From assembly GCA_963746265.1 (NCBI GenBank), contig CAVVAM010000004.1:62001-126000 (forward strand): a DNA stretch of 64,000 bases, in the 5' to 3' direction. The position numbers and the translations under genes are program-made. The DNA is from Ilumatobacter sp963746265 (lineage in GTDB: Bacteria; Actinomycetota; Acidimicrobiia; Acidimicrobiales; Ilumatobacteraceae). The notes under the pieces were generated by a model. The model searched no databases. It saw nothing but the letters and a program-made list of their open reading frames with translations, and was not told where the DNA came from. Positions 55,391 through 64,000 of the stretch are shown piece by piece (the first letter of the stretch is position 1; each line of letters starts with the position of its first letter).

Positions 55391-55417
55391 CTGACGTCCA
55401 CAGACGTCCGCTGACGT
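55391..55417. repeat. three direct repeats around GACGTC
   Basis: CTGACGTCC, AGACGTCC and CTGACGTTT follow each other at about 10-bp steps between the attachment site and the integrase gene. One helical turn spacing suggests a protein binding on one face. Confidence 0.5.
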
Positions 55418-55426
55418 TTCTGGAGC

Positions 55427-55481
55427 GTTACTCCACCGGTTACTCCACCTGGGGTACGGTTACTCCACCGGTTACTCCACC
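55427..55481. repeat. four direct repeats GTTACTCCACC upstream of the integrase
   Basis: Exact 11-bp copies start at 55427, 55439, 55459 and 55471: two pairs with 12-bp internal spacing and a 32-bp offset between pairs. Location beside the attachment site fits arm-type integrase or excisionase binding sites, or an operator for the integrase gene. Confidence 0.75.
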
Positions 55482-55520
55482 AATTTGGCTCGTGGGGACC
55501 GGCGAGCGAAGGAGTGGCGG

Positions 55521-56768
55521 ATGCCGAAGCAGCCCCGGGGGAAGCGAATCGATGTCGGCGAGGGTGCGTTCGAGGTCGCCTCGAAGAACGCCAACGGCGA
55601 CGGGTCGGTGTACTTCGAACCACCCAGAACCGAAAAGAGCGGACGTGTCCGGGCGGGCATGTGGCGGGCGACGTACCGAGATGCCAGTGGCAAGGTCCAC
55701 CGTGTCGCCGGCACCACTCGGGCGAAGGTCGAGGCCAAGCGCGATCAACGGCTCGCCGAGATCGAGGCGAGCCCGAGGGTCGGAAGTCGGTTCTCACGGG
55801 AGACCACCGTGCAGGAACTCACCGAATGGTGGCTCGAATCGGTGGCCCGACACCAGGTGCGGACCTCGACCCTCGACAGCTACCGCAAGTTCGCCGGCTA
55901 TCTCGCGAAGGACATCGGGGGACTGGCAGTCGTCGACGTCGGCCCGGAGGTGTTGACGACCTGGCAATCCAACCTGCTCGATTCGTTCGCGCCGTACACG
56001 GTGCTCAACTGCCGAAAGGTGTGCCGCCAGGCGTTCACCGAAGCGGTCAAGGTCGGGCTCCTCGCGTCGAACCCGTTCGATCTCGTGAAGGCCCCACGCG
56101 CCAAGCGGGTCAGTGCCGGTCGAGCCCTGTCACCAGATGAGGCGAAGGCGCTCATCATGGCCGCTCAGCCTCTGAGATTGGGCGCCGCCGTCACGCTGCT
56201 CTTCTGCCAGGGCTGGCGCGTCAGCGAGGTGCTCGGCCTCGCCTGGGAAGACCTCGACCTCGACCACGGAACAGCGCAGATCCGCCGCGGGGCCGCGTAC
56301 ACCCCATCCGTCGGGATGGTGCTCGGTTCGACCAAGACCTCCGGCGCCGAAGGCATCCACTACCTCGCCCCCGTCGCGATCGCCCACCTCCGCCAACGGT
56401 TCACCGAGCAGCAAGCCGAACGCGATCGATTCGGGGAAGCCTGGCCAACGCACGTCTACGACGGCGAGTTGCTCTCGATGGTGTTCACCACTATTCACGG
56501 CGCACTGGCGAGCCGTCAGACGGTCACGAAGGAGATCGGCCGAGCCGCCAAACTGGCCGGCCTCGATCCAACCGGGCTCGCCAGCCACAGCGGCCGGCGC
56601 ACCGTGGTGACCGCGCTGTACGCAGCGGGCGGACTCGACCTCGCGGACGTCGCCCGGCACGTCGGCCACTCCGACCCGTCGACCACCGCCGAGTACGTCC
56701 GCAGCCTCGGCCGTAGACCATCCGACACAGCGAAGCGAGCGGCGCAGCTCCTCGATCCAACGCTGTAG
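55521..56768 (+). CDS. int: tyrosine-type integrase of the ssrA island
   Basis: 415 aa from ATG 55521, with AAGGAG 6 nt upstream. AP2/arm-binding-like N-terminus (GSVYFEPPRTEKSGRVRAGM...ATYRDASGKVHRVAGTT), core-binding SAM-like domain, then the catalytic set Arg233 (QGWRVSEVLGL), Lys272 (STKTSG), His356 and Arg359 (ASHSGRRT), His383 (HVGHSDPST) and Tyr392 (AEYVRS). Active site complete, so integration may still be possible. Reads away from ssrA. Confidence 0.94.
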   Translation: MPKQPRGKRIDVGEGAFEVASKNANGDGSVYFEPPRTEKSGRVRAGMWRATYRDASGKVHRVAGTTRAKVEAKRDQRLAEIEASPRVGSRFSRETTVQELTEWWLESVARHQVRTSTLDSYRKFAGYLAKDIGGLAVVDVGPEVLTTWQSNLLDSFAPYTVLNCRKVCRQAFTEAVKVGLLASNPFDLVKAPRAKRVSAGRALSPDEAKALIMAAQPLRLGAAVTLLFCQGWRVSEVLGLAWEDLDLDHGTAQIRRGAAYTPSVGMVLGSTKTSGAEGIHYLAPVAIAHLRQRFTEQQAERDRFGEAWPTHVYDGELLSMVFTTIHGALASRQTVTKEIGRAAKLAGLDPTGLASHSGRRTVVTALYAAGGLDLADVARHVGHSDPSTTAEYVRSLGRRPSDTAKRAAQLLDPTL

Positions 56769-57180
56769 TACTGCATACGATCGACATCACCGGCGTCGCG
56801 ACCCTCCTTGGAGAATGTTCGGCCGACAGTCGTTACAGGCGGTTAGAACGGTCGCGCGTCGTCCCGTTCGTCCGCCGCCCACGAACCCGGCTACACCGCC
56901 GTAGCGGCCGAACATCTCCTTGAGCCCCAAGTCCGACAGGACTACTCACGTGCCGAACAATGCCGGCCCCAATCGCAGCGACGGGCAGTCCCAACTTGTT
57001 GGCTCCGATGCCGCGGGCCACTGGTCGTGCGGAGCCAGCCTCTCGGTCTGACAGCCCCGGTAGGTGCGGCTATCGCAGCCTGGCGGATTCGATCTGCACG
57101 ACCCTTCGGATCGAGCTCCAGGCCGACATCATCAAGATCTCTCGGACTTGGCAAACCCAGAGCGGGCTAGGTTTCGGAGG
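56769..57180. other. 412-bp region with a possible EAL-domain remnant
   Basis: No intact gene. Near its right end (about 57050-57150, plus strand) the frame reads CGYRSLADSI...LQADIIKISRTW, resembling the GYSSLxxL...DxIKIDRSx block of EAL phosphodiesterase domains. No start and no rest of the domain are seen, so at most a decayed fragment. The remainder shows nothing recognisable. Confidence 0.3.
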
Positions 57181-57897
57181 ATGAGGTTCGTGAGCTGGAA
57201 CATCAATCGTGGTCTACTCCGAGACCTGCCTCGCGTCGTGGAGCTCGGAACAGATATCGCGGTGCTCTGCGAGGCGAGCCTCACAGCCCCGCCCTCCACG
57301 TTCGACATGCCCGAGGCGTCGTGGGTCGGCGCCGGCGAACTCGAGGATCGCGGCCTCGTGGTCGCAGGGTTCGGAACTCAAGTGGTCGGCTTGGCTGAAC
57401 GACCAGGGCAGGGCCGTTGGACCGTGGCGGCCAACACCGACGCCGGCTTCGGCGTCCTGGGGATCTGGACTTGCCCAAAATCGGGCCCATACGGGCCCGA
57501 GGCAGCGGCATCAATCTCGGCCTACCGAGAGTTCTTGACAGAGCAGCCGTGCATCGTGGCTGGTGACTTCAATGTGTCCCCGAACGGAAACGAGGATTTA
57601 CGCACCGGCGTTCTTCGAGGGATCTTCGACGACCTTGCCGATCTCGGCTACACGAGCGCCTACCACCACTTCACGGGCACGCCGTTCGGGGACGAAACAC
57701 ACGCGACGTACTTCCATCGATACCACCAGGACGAGCCATTCCACATCGACTTCGTGTTCATGCATCGCGAGTTGATCGAACGGCTGTCTGCCGTCCGTGT
57801 CGGGACCTTCGAGGACTGGGTTGCCGGGACACCGGAATTGGCCGGGCACTCCGACCACGTTCCACTCATCGTCGATTTTGAATGGCCTGCCGGTTGA
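57181..57897 (+). CDS. endonuclease/exonuclease/phosphatase (EEP) family protein
   Basis: 238 aa. Mg-dependent phosphodiesterase fold: SWNIN with Asn7, Glu31 in VLCEAS, IVAGDFNVS (Asp/Asn), HIDFVFM and the end motif GHSDHVPLIV carrying Asp and His. All active-site positions of the family are present. Could be a nuclease or a phosphatase. GGAGG touches the ATG; the GTG three codons on has better spacing. Sits between the integrase and the helicases as probable cargo. Confidence 0.85.
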   Translation: MRFVSWNINRGLLRDLPRVVELGTDIAVLCEASLTAPPSTFDMPEASWVGAGELEDRGLVVAGFGTQVVGLAERPGQGRWTVAANTDAGFGVLGIWTCPKSGPYGPEAAASISAYREFLTEQPCIVAGDFNVSPNGNEDLRTGVLRGIFDDLADLGYTSAYHHFTGTPFGDETHATYFHRYHQDEPFHIDFVFMHRELIERLSAVRVGTFEDWVAGTPELAGHSDHVPLIVDFEWPAG

Positions 57898-58006
57898 GCC
57901 CCCGCACAGTCACCACTTCGAACTCTGTGCCCGACCAAGGCCTCACGGATCGTCCGATCGTCGATTCATTTCGATGCTCCGGTGAGCGTCGGGTGATTCG
58001 AACCAT

Positions 58007-59811
58007 TCAGGACAGGGCGGCGAGCGACTCACAGAATGGGGAGCCTCTGTGGGTCACGACGGAGAGATGGTGAGTGGCCCGGGTGAAGCCGACGTAGAGA
58101 AGCTTTCGGGCGGTGGTCTGGTCGTCGCGTGCACCGAGGCCACACACGATGACGTGCGGGTACTCGAGCCCCTTCGCTGAGTGAATAGTCGACACGACGA
58201 CCGGCTCGTCGGTTGAACCTGCCATATGCTTGTTGTCGCGTTCCTTGGGGTCGGTCACCCAGAAGTGCGGGACACCAGCAGCTGCCAGCGCTGCGGTGAC
58301 CGCAGCGCCTCGGGTCTCATCGCCAGACGATGGCTCGCCGTAGAGCACGGCGATGCTGCGACTGGTACTCCTGTTCTCAGCTCGCGCTGGACGGCAACAA
58401 CGACGGCAGCGACTTCGCTGTCAACATCGTCGGTGATCTCGACGGCCGGTGACGGACCGTCCCGCTCGGATGACTCGGCGGGCACGATCGTCAGTTCGTC
58501 CTCGTCGCCCGGAACTTCGTCGACTTTGATGCTCGCGTCGGCAATCAGGAAGCCGTGGGCGAACTCGAGGATCTGGCGGGTGTTGCGGTAGTTCACTCGC
58601 AGGATTCGTGTGCGCCCTTGGGCCTGGATTCCTGCGTCCTTCCAGCGGAAGTTCTTCCGGAAGATGTTTTGTGCTGAGTCGGCAACGATCACGAGGTCTT
58701 GATCCTCGGGGTCGCCGTCGCCGAGGAGTTTGACGCAGAACTCCAGTGCCTCGGTGTCGAAGTCTTGAGCCTCGTCGACGAGTACTGCACGGTACGACTT
58801 CACTCCGCCCCTCCCAGCGGCTTCCAGCGCCACCTTGCCGACCGGCGTGGCGTTCGTCCCGAATCCAGGATGCTTCAGCCCAGCTGCCTTGATCGCTTGG
58901 GCCATGAGTGCATCGAGGTGCATGACCTCGATGTTCGGGTACTCACTCAGTTGGGTGCGGAGTTGGCTCGCCAACGACTTCGTGAAGCAGGTCAATAGGA
59001 CGCGCTGAGTTGGAAGCACTCGCGCCAACAGCTTCGCCCGGTGGACCAGCACCAAGGTCTTGCCACTGCCCGCGACGCCACGGATCACGCGATGGCCACT
59101 GCCGAGGCTCTTGGCCATCGCTTCCTGGCGACGGTCCATCACGTTGACCACGTCGTCGTCGGCCAGCGCGGTGAAGAGCGCGCCTTGATCGAAAGCCGGT
59201 TGGATCACGACGTCGGGGTGGATGACGCCGCGGAGTTCGTTGAGCTGCTGCTCGTTCAACTCATCCTCGTTCGCTGTCGTGCCGGCTACGGCTCGCGACA
59301 GCACCCGCAAGATGGCCGCTCCGTTGCCGTCGCTGATGGCCTTGTCGAGATCGGGCTTGAAGATTGTGCGGTCGAGATCGATCACGCTGTCGACCTTCTT
59401 CGATCCGGCCTCGTCCCGGCTGAGGCCGCTCAACACGGCGGCCGCTCCAACGTGAACGCCTGCGAGCGACGGCCGGTCGCTGATTCGTCGACGCAGCGAC
59501 GCTGCAAAGCGTTCGGCCCGTTCGAGCGGGTCGTCGACCTCGACCTCTTCACCATCAATCTCGAGTCGGATGCGTCCCCGCAAGGCGCCCAACAACGATC
59601 CTTGCCGACCTTTCAACACCTCGAGAACGATGACGCCGACCCTCGGATCCAGCACGACGAGATGTGGATGTTCGTTGGTCGGGTCGAACAGCGGTTCGAA
59701 CCAGACCGTGACGTCATCGTCGAGGCCAGTCTGGAACGCTTTGGCGACTCGGCGGATCGAGTCGCTGACGTCCTTCCGGCTACCGAGGTTGTCAGGGACG
59801 AGGAACGCCAT
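58007..59811 (-). CDS. NERD-domain SF1 helicase (frameshifted near its 3' end)
   Basis: About 600 aa if one frameshift is corrected. N-terminal nuclease-related (NERD) domain with HLVVLDPRVGVIVLEVLKGR (residues about 50-69), then an SF1 helicase: Walker A GVAGSGKT (245-252), LLTCFTKSLASQLR, Walker B AVLVDEAQDFD, VNYRNTRQIL. The last 113 codons (IAVLYGE...STIHSAKGLEYPHVIVCGLG, KLLYVGFTRATHHLSVV) carry motifs V and VI in another frame; a -1 shift at about 58350 separates them. ATG at 59809-59811 shares its A with the stop of the upstream helicase gene. Confidence 0.8.
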
Positions 59812-62165
59812 CAGCCGCGGACCTCGCCGGTCAGCAGCTTCCACGCGGTTCGTATCGCGTGCTCGGACGCAATACGTCCGGCTGATGACCTTGGGTTCTG
59901 ACTTCCGATCAACATCGCGCTCCCGCCTAACTCAGATCCCTCGACAAGTGCTATCGGGCCCGCGCCGAGGGTCTTGAGTTTGATGTCGATCTTTGAGTCT
60001 TCCAGGTTTGCCGCAGTGGCGATCGGTACTCGACAAGTGATCGGGAGACCTGAACCGGATAGGCGATGCAAGAGTCCGCTGAACTGACCGGTCATGTAGC
60101 GGTCATCGGGTACGGAAACATCCATTCGGCTGATCGCGTCAACCGGCTCGGAAGCGATGCCCTCGGACCACGACGACGACCACGCAACCACCCCTTTGTC
60201 CCCAAGCTCGAGGTCGGCGACGCCCAACACCGCAGCTCCTCGATCCTGCATCAGACTGATGAGTTGGCGAGCCGGCGACGCCCGTGGGTGTTGGTTCCCG
60301 AGGAAATCGAGGTCGACAAGCACGATCAACTTGCCCCGGGCCCGTGACACACCCACGTTGAAGAGCCGGGTGGCGAGGTCGGGGTCCCCACCGGTGAGAA
60401 TGCTCGGCCCGGCCTGCGGGAACGCGTCCACAAGATCGAGGATGATCCCGTCGCTCTCCGCACCCTGGAATCGGTGTGTCGTGGCCGCGTTGATTCGAGG
60501 CTCGTCTCGCAACAGGTCGGCCGCGAGCCGCGCCTGCGCCCGGTAGGCGGCGATCAGGCCGACGCCGGACAATCCCGACGCGAGCAGCTGTTGGGCGAGC
60601 GTGACACCGAGAAGGCAGCTCGGCAAATTGAACCTGGAGTACGAATCGGGATCAGCGTCGACGAGACACGGTGTGCACCATTCACTCGTGTCAACAATGA
60701 CCAGTTGTGACCCTGGTGCCGGGCCGACCTCTGCCAGCGCGGCGGCGCGCTCGTCGGCGCCGATATCAGTTCGAAGCAGCCCGAAGTAGGCGAACTTGCT
60801 GATTACCGTCGCGATGTCGGAACCCATGCGGAACTGGGTCTGTAGCACCGACAGCCGGGCATCCGCTCTCCCGAGCTCGATCCGCTCGGTGACGCCTGCG
60901 AGCGTGAACACATCTATGATGAGCCACCGTTCTGCGGCTGCTGTGCTGGAACGGGCGACGGGCGGGAGTTGGCGGAAGTCGCCGAAGAGGGCAAGCGTTC
61001 GTGGGCCTCGTGTGGCTGCAGCGACCACGAATGGGCTGGCGGCCATGCTGACCTCATCAATGATGATGACGTCGGCCGGCCAGTTCCAGATGAGGTCACT
61101 GATGGCGAAGCGCGAGAGGGTCGCCCCGATCACAACCGCCTCCGTCAGCAGCTCGTTGCGAGCCTCGGTCAGCCGCTTTCGCACCGCAGAGAGTTCGCTC
61201 CGCACCACTTCGAGTTCGGCGGTGAGCGTCGAGCGATCACCCCCGGAACGACGCAGGTCTCTGGCGATCTGCGTTCGGCGACCGATCAGGGCATCTTGCT
61301 CGGCCACGAGGGCGGGCACACTTCGGCGCAGGACCTCGTCGGGGTTGATCCACGGATTGGACCGAGCCTCCTCCGAGCTGGGTGTGCCGGCCCGGAGGAC
61401 GCGCCCGGCGACAAGCATCACATGGTCAGCCATGCGATCGGCGAGGCGCACCATAGCGACGTCGACGGCAGCGTTGGCGTGTGCGAGCACCAGCACCCGC
61501 TGGCCCTGATCGACGAGGTGCTGCACCGTCGCTGCCAAGGTACCGGTCTTCCCGGTGCCGGGCGGACCCCAGATGAACTGAACTCCATCTCGTACGGCAC
61601 GAGCGACGACATTACGTTGCTCGGCGCTGAGACCAGGAAGGCCGTCCACCAGTGGAACCTGCACAGCCGAGGGAGCGTCGGCGACGTCGTTCAGATCGAG
61701 CAAGGTCTCGAGCAATTGTTCGCCGGCTGGGTCGCCCCCGAAGTCAGCGAGACGGTCACGCAACGCGTCGAGGATGAAGGTGGGCTCGAGCGAAAGCCGT
61801 CCGCTGGCAACGTCCTCACCGATGGCCTCGTACGTGCCAATCACGATGTCAAGATCGTTGACGGCGAGCACAAAAGCCTCGACTGGTTCTTCTCCTTGGA
61901 GCTTGAGGCGCGCCGGCGTCTCGGGCGGGACGGGCATTGTTTGATCTGCCTCGAACGTCCACACGTCCATCCCACCGATTCGCCCTTCGAAGCGGCCATC
62001 ACGAAGAGCAGTTGTTGACGACGGATCGTCGAAGGATGCCGCGATCTCGTCGCTAATCGCGCCGATGGCATCATCGAGAATCTCAGACAGGAGTGAGGAC
62101 GGACGGCGTCCCACACACTGAGCGGCTGGGGCCGCTCCATTTGGTTCGCCCGCCTCAGGTGCCAT
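59811..62165 (-). CDS. SF1 (UPF1/Dna2-like) helicase with PLD-like C-terminus
   Basis: 784 aa. A ~170-residue N-terminal domain, then Walker A GPPGTGKT (200-207) preceded by the Q-motif LSAEQRNVV, Walker B IIIDEV (367-372), GDFRQLPP, LQTQFRM, TTHRFQGAESDGIILDL and FNVGVSRARGKLIVLVD, as in AAA_11/AAA_12 helicases. An inserted coiled coil (about 290-340) separates motifs I and II. The last 130 residues (WSEGI...SGSGLPITCRVPIATA...GGSAMLIGSQNP) resemble a phospholipase D-like fold with the HxK residues lost. ATG 62165 preferred over TTG 62174; TACGGT is 8 nt upstream. Coupled to the NERD-helicase. Confidence 0.85.
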   Translation of the reverse strand: MAPEAGEPNGAAPAAQCVGRRPSSLLSEILDDAIGAISDEIAASFDDPSSTTALRDGRFEGRIGGMDVWTFEADQTMPVPPETPARLKLQGEEPVEAFVLAVNDLDIVIGTYEAIGEDVASGRLSLEPTFILDALRDRLADFGGDPAGEQLLETLLDLNDVADAPSAVQVPLVDGLPGLSAEQRNVVARAVRDGVQFIWGPPGTGKTGTLAATVQHLVDQGQRVLVLAHANAAVDVAMVRLADRMADHVMLVAGRVLRAGTPSSEEARSNPWINPDEVLRRSVPALVAEQDALIGRRTQIARDLRRSGGDRSTLTAELEVVRSELSAVRKRLTEARNELLTEAVVIGATLSRFAISDLIWNWPADVIIIDEVSMAASPFVVAAATRGPRTLALFGDFRQLPPVARSSTAAAERWLIIDVFTLAGVTERIELGRADARLSVLQTQFRMGSDIATVISKFAYFGLLRTDIGADERAAALAEVGPAPGSQLVIVDTSEWCTPCLVDADPDSYSRFNLPSCLLGVTLAQQLLASGLSGVGLIAAYRAQARLAADLLRDEPRINAATTHRFQGAESDGIILDLVDAFPQAGPSILTGGDPDLATRLFNVGVSRARGKLIVLVDLDFLGNQHPRASPARQLISLMQDRGAAVLGVADLELGDKGVVAWSSSWSEGIASEPVDAISRMDVSVPDDRYMTGQFSGLLHRLSGSGLPITCRVPIATAANLEDSKIDIKLKTLGAGPIALVEGSELGGSAMLIGSQNPRSSAGRIASEHAIRTAWKLLTGEVRG

Positions 62166-62239
62166 TGCTAGCAACCGTAGCTACCGAGGTTCATCGAGTG
62201 TGAACAGACAACCACCGAACGTCGACGCCGGCACTGGCG

Positions 62240-62255
62240 CTGGCGCTAGCGCCAG
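62240..62255. promoter_or_regulatory. 16-bp perfect palindrome between divergent helicase genes
   Basis: CTGGCGCTAGCGCCAG, with an extra CTGGCG half copy just before. Lies between the starts of the leftward SF1 helicase (62165) and the rightward UvrD-like gene (62309). Possible operator. Confidence 0.4.
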
Positions 62256-62308
62256 AAGTGCCTCGCAACGAACCCAGGTGCGAGAATGCGCCTGATGAGG
62301 CCGGTCGG

Positions 62309-64000
62309 ATGAAGGCACCTCAACTCACCGGTGACGCACTGCGTGCGGTGCAGCATCGCGGGCTCGCACCTGCAGATCATCGCGGCGGCCGGCTCCGGCA
62401 AGACCGAGGTCGTGTCGCAGCGGGTTGCCGACCTCCTCGCCGAAGGCGTTCCGCCCGCGGGCCATCGTGGCGTTCACGTTCACGGAGCGGGCTGCGGCGG
62501 AGCTCAAGCATCGCATCGCCGTCGCGCGTCGAGGAGCGGATGGGCGCGGCGGCGCTCGACCAGCTCGTCGGGCTGTTCGTCGGGACGATCCACGCGTACT
62601 GCTTCCGGCTGCTCCAGCAGTACGTGCCCCGGTACGAGACGTACGACGTGCTCGACGAGAACCAGCTCACGGCGTTCCTCGTCCCGCGAGGCGAACCGGC
62701 TCGGCGTCGCGAACTCGACCCAACGAACCGGCATGTTCGCCGTCGATCGACACGTTCGCCCGCAGCGTCGATGTCGTCGAGAACGAGCTGCTCGACCCGG
62801 CCACCGTGCCAGGGCCGTTCGGCGAGATCCTGCGCGACTACCTCGCGATGCTCGAGCGATACCGGCTCCTGACCTACGGCCAGCAGATCGTCCAGGCCGT
62901 CGCACGCGCTCGGCGATCCGGCCGTCGCCGCGGCGGTGCACGCCGACTGCGGCACCTGATCGTCGACGAGTACCAGGACGTCAACCCGGCCCAGGAGCGG
63001 CTGATCGAGCTGCTCGATCGGCGGCGGCGCCGAGCTGTGCGTGGTGGGCGACGACGACCAGGCGATCTACCAGTGGCGCGGGTCGGACGTCGGCAACATC
63101 GTCCAGCTTCACCGAGCGCTACCCCGACGTCGCAGACGTTCTCGATCTCGACGAACCGCCGCAGCCGGCCCGAGATCATCGAGGCCGCGAACGCGTTCGC
63201 CCAGACGATCCCGAATCGACTCGACAAGCAGATGGAGCCCGACCGCGAAGTCGAGCTCAACGGGCGAGTCGGTCGCGTCTGGTCGGCGGAGACCCAGCGC
63301 CGAGGAGGCCGGCTGGATCGCGACACATGATCCTCGACCTCCACGACGACCACGGCGTCGCCTACCGCGACATCGCGGTCCTGGTGCGGGCGCGCACGCT
63401 CGTATCCGGCGCTCGTCGAGCAGTTCGCCACGTTCGACATTCCCGTCCAGCCGGGCGGACGAACCGGGCTGTTCGACCCGCCCGAGGCCGATGCTGCTCG
63501 GCCAGACGTTCTGCTGGCTCGCCGACATCGATGGCGGTCCGGGCTACGGGCGCGGCGCTCCAGGTGATCGCCGAGGACGACCTGCTCGACGAGTACCAGC
63601 CGCTCTTCGGGATCGACGGCCAGCACGCGCAAGGCGCTGCGCACGCTCCTCGCGGCCTGGAAGGCGGCACGCCAACCAGGATCGCAAGCCGTCCGACCTG
63701 GTCGGCGACTTCTACGAGCTGTGCGACGTGCTCGAGGTCAGCGCGTGGGACCCCGACGACGCAGCTGACCGTGCAACCGGCTCGGCACGCTCGCCCGGTT
63801 CACCATGCTGCTCGCCGACTACGAGTCGGTGCGGCGCCGCGCCCGACCCGACGCCAACGCGCCCGGGCGAGCAGGTCGGCGGCCAGGACCGTGGCACCTG
63901 GTACTACAAGAACCTGGCGATCCACATCGTCAACTACGCCCAGGGCGCCTACGAGGGGTTCGACGGCGAGCCGGACGTCGATCTCGACGCGGTCGACCTG
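62309..64000 (+). CDS. UvrD/PcrA-type helicase, partial and broken by many single-base indels
   Basis: When about nineteen single-base shifts are allowed for, the region reads as one SF1A helicase: HLQIIAAAGSGKTEVVSQRV (Walker A), IVAFTFTERAAAELKHRI, VGTIHAYCFRLLQQYV, RHLIVDEYQDVNPAQERLIE (Walker B), AELCVVGDDDQAIYQWRGSD and TFSISTNRRSRPEIIEAANA. It runs on to the edge before motifs V and VI. Each piece keeps family spacing and high GC at third positions, so a decayed gene is less likely than poor base accuracy. Start at ATG 62309, just before the QLTGDALRAVQ Q-motif. Confidence 0.75.

Larger units (their letters stand above)
55318..62174. mobile_element. genomic island integrated at ssrA (left part)
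   Basis: Bounded on the left by the ssrA 3' end. Contains direct repeats, a tyrosine integrase, a 412-bp non-coding stretch with a gene remnant, an EEP protein and two SF1 helicases. Parts of 57.1-57.6 and 59.8-62.2 kb look less GC-saturated at third positions than the flanking chromosome. The right border is not identified; 62174 is only the end of the last island-like gene. Confidence 0.5.

Noticed and set aside
56769..57180. Short ORFs of 60-75 codons between integrase and EEP gene
   Set aside because: No ribosome binding site, no family pattern, overlapping on both strands.
62309..63900. Programmed frameshifting in the UvrD-like gene
   Set aside because: Nineteen sites at irregular spacing, without slippery sequences or stimulatory structures, cannot be programmed recoding.
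55318..64000. Right-hand attachment site of the island inside the window
   Set aside because: No second copy of the ssrA T-arm sequence was seen after 55318; claiming an end would be a guess.

Overview
The window reads as chromosome from a high-GC actinobacterium, most likely an Acidimicrobiia/Ilumatobacter-type marine bacterium. This is inferred from gene order and style, not from a database search. The run comM-dprA-xerC-whiG-M23-rpsB-tsf-pyrH-frr (leftward, 9.7 kb to the left edge) is the classical actinobacterial order. Third codon positions are almost all G or C, and many genes have no Shine-Dalgarno sequence but carry a TAnnnT hexamer 6-8 nt before the start codon, the signature of leaderless transcription.

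Layout. 1-9.7 kb: translation and division core (frr, pyrH, tsf, rpsB with a repeat-built tail, M23-like protein, WhiG sigma, XerC, DprA, ComM), with a CAAX protease-like gene on the other strand. 9.9-12.9 kb: a damaged patch (frameshifted kinase-like gene, truncated PCu(A)C and cytochrome c pieces joined head to head, a thioredoxin-like lipoprotein with compensating frameshifts) around clpP. 12.9-23.9 kb: a coupled PhyH dioxygenase/phosphotransferase pair, two PLP enzymes, an L,D-transpeptidase, a DUF2461 protein, a membrane BNR protein and a HerA-like ATPase. 23.9-28 kb: two paralogous membrane cyclic-di-GMP enzymes separated by a tRNA-Leu(UAG), the first behind a leader with a small ORF and hairpins. 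28-36.7 kb: a D-threonine-aldolase-like enzyme, rdgB-rph-murI, a Pat-type acetyltransferase, a Na/Pi transporter with a PhoU-like partner, and CysM. 36.7-49 kb: Mec, a FAD oxidoreductase, smpB, a DddP-type DMSP lyase candidate next to a TauE/SafE permease and an aldehyde dehydrogenase, FAH hydrolase, MDR oxidoreductase, two tandem VOC proteins, acetyltransferases and a thiolase. 49-54.9 kb: a membrane protein, a GH92 mannosidase overlapping a GT4 glycosyltransferase, and a D-lactate-dehydrogenase-type enzyme.

From 54.9 kb: tmRNA (ssrA) whose 3' end appears to be the attachment site of a genomic island. The island starts with two families of direct repeats and a tyrosine integrase, followed by an EEP-family nuclease/phosphatase and two translationally coupled SF1 helicase genes on the opposite strand (one UPF1/Dna2-like with a PLD-like tail, one NERD-helicase). 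This two-helicase module is the best candidate here for an undescribed mobile or defence system. The right end of the island was not found.

The last 1.7 kb encodes a UvrD/PcrA-type helicase broken by about nineteen single-base indels, nearly all insertions, one every ~80 bp. That looks like uncorrected sequence rather than biology, and it argues for caution about the smaller frameshifts elsewhere (9.9-10.8, 12.6-12.7, 43.4, 58.35 kb and possibly ssrA).
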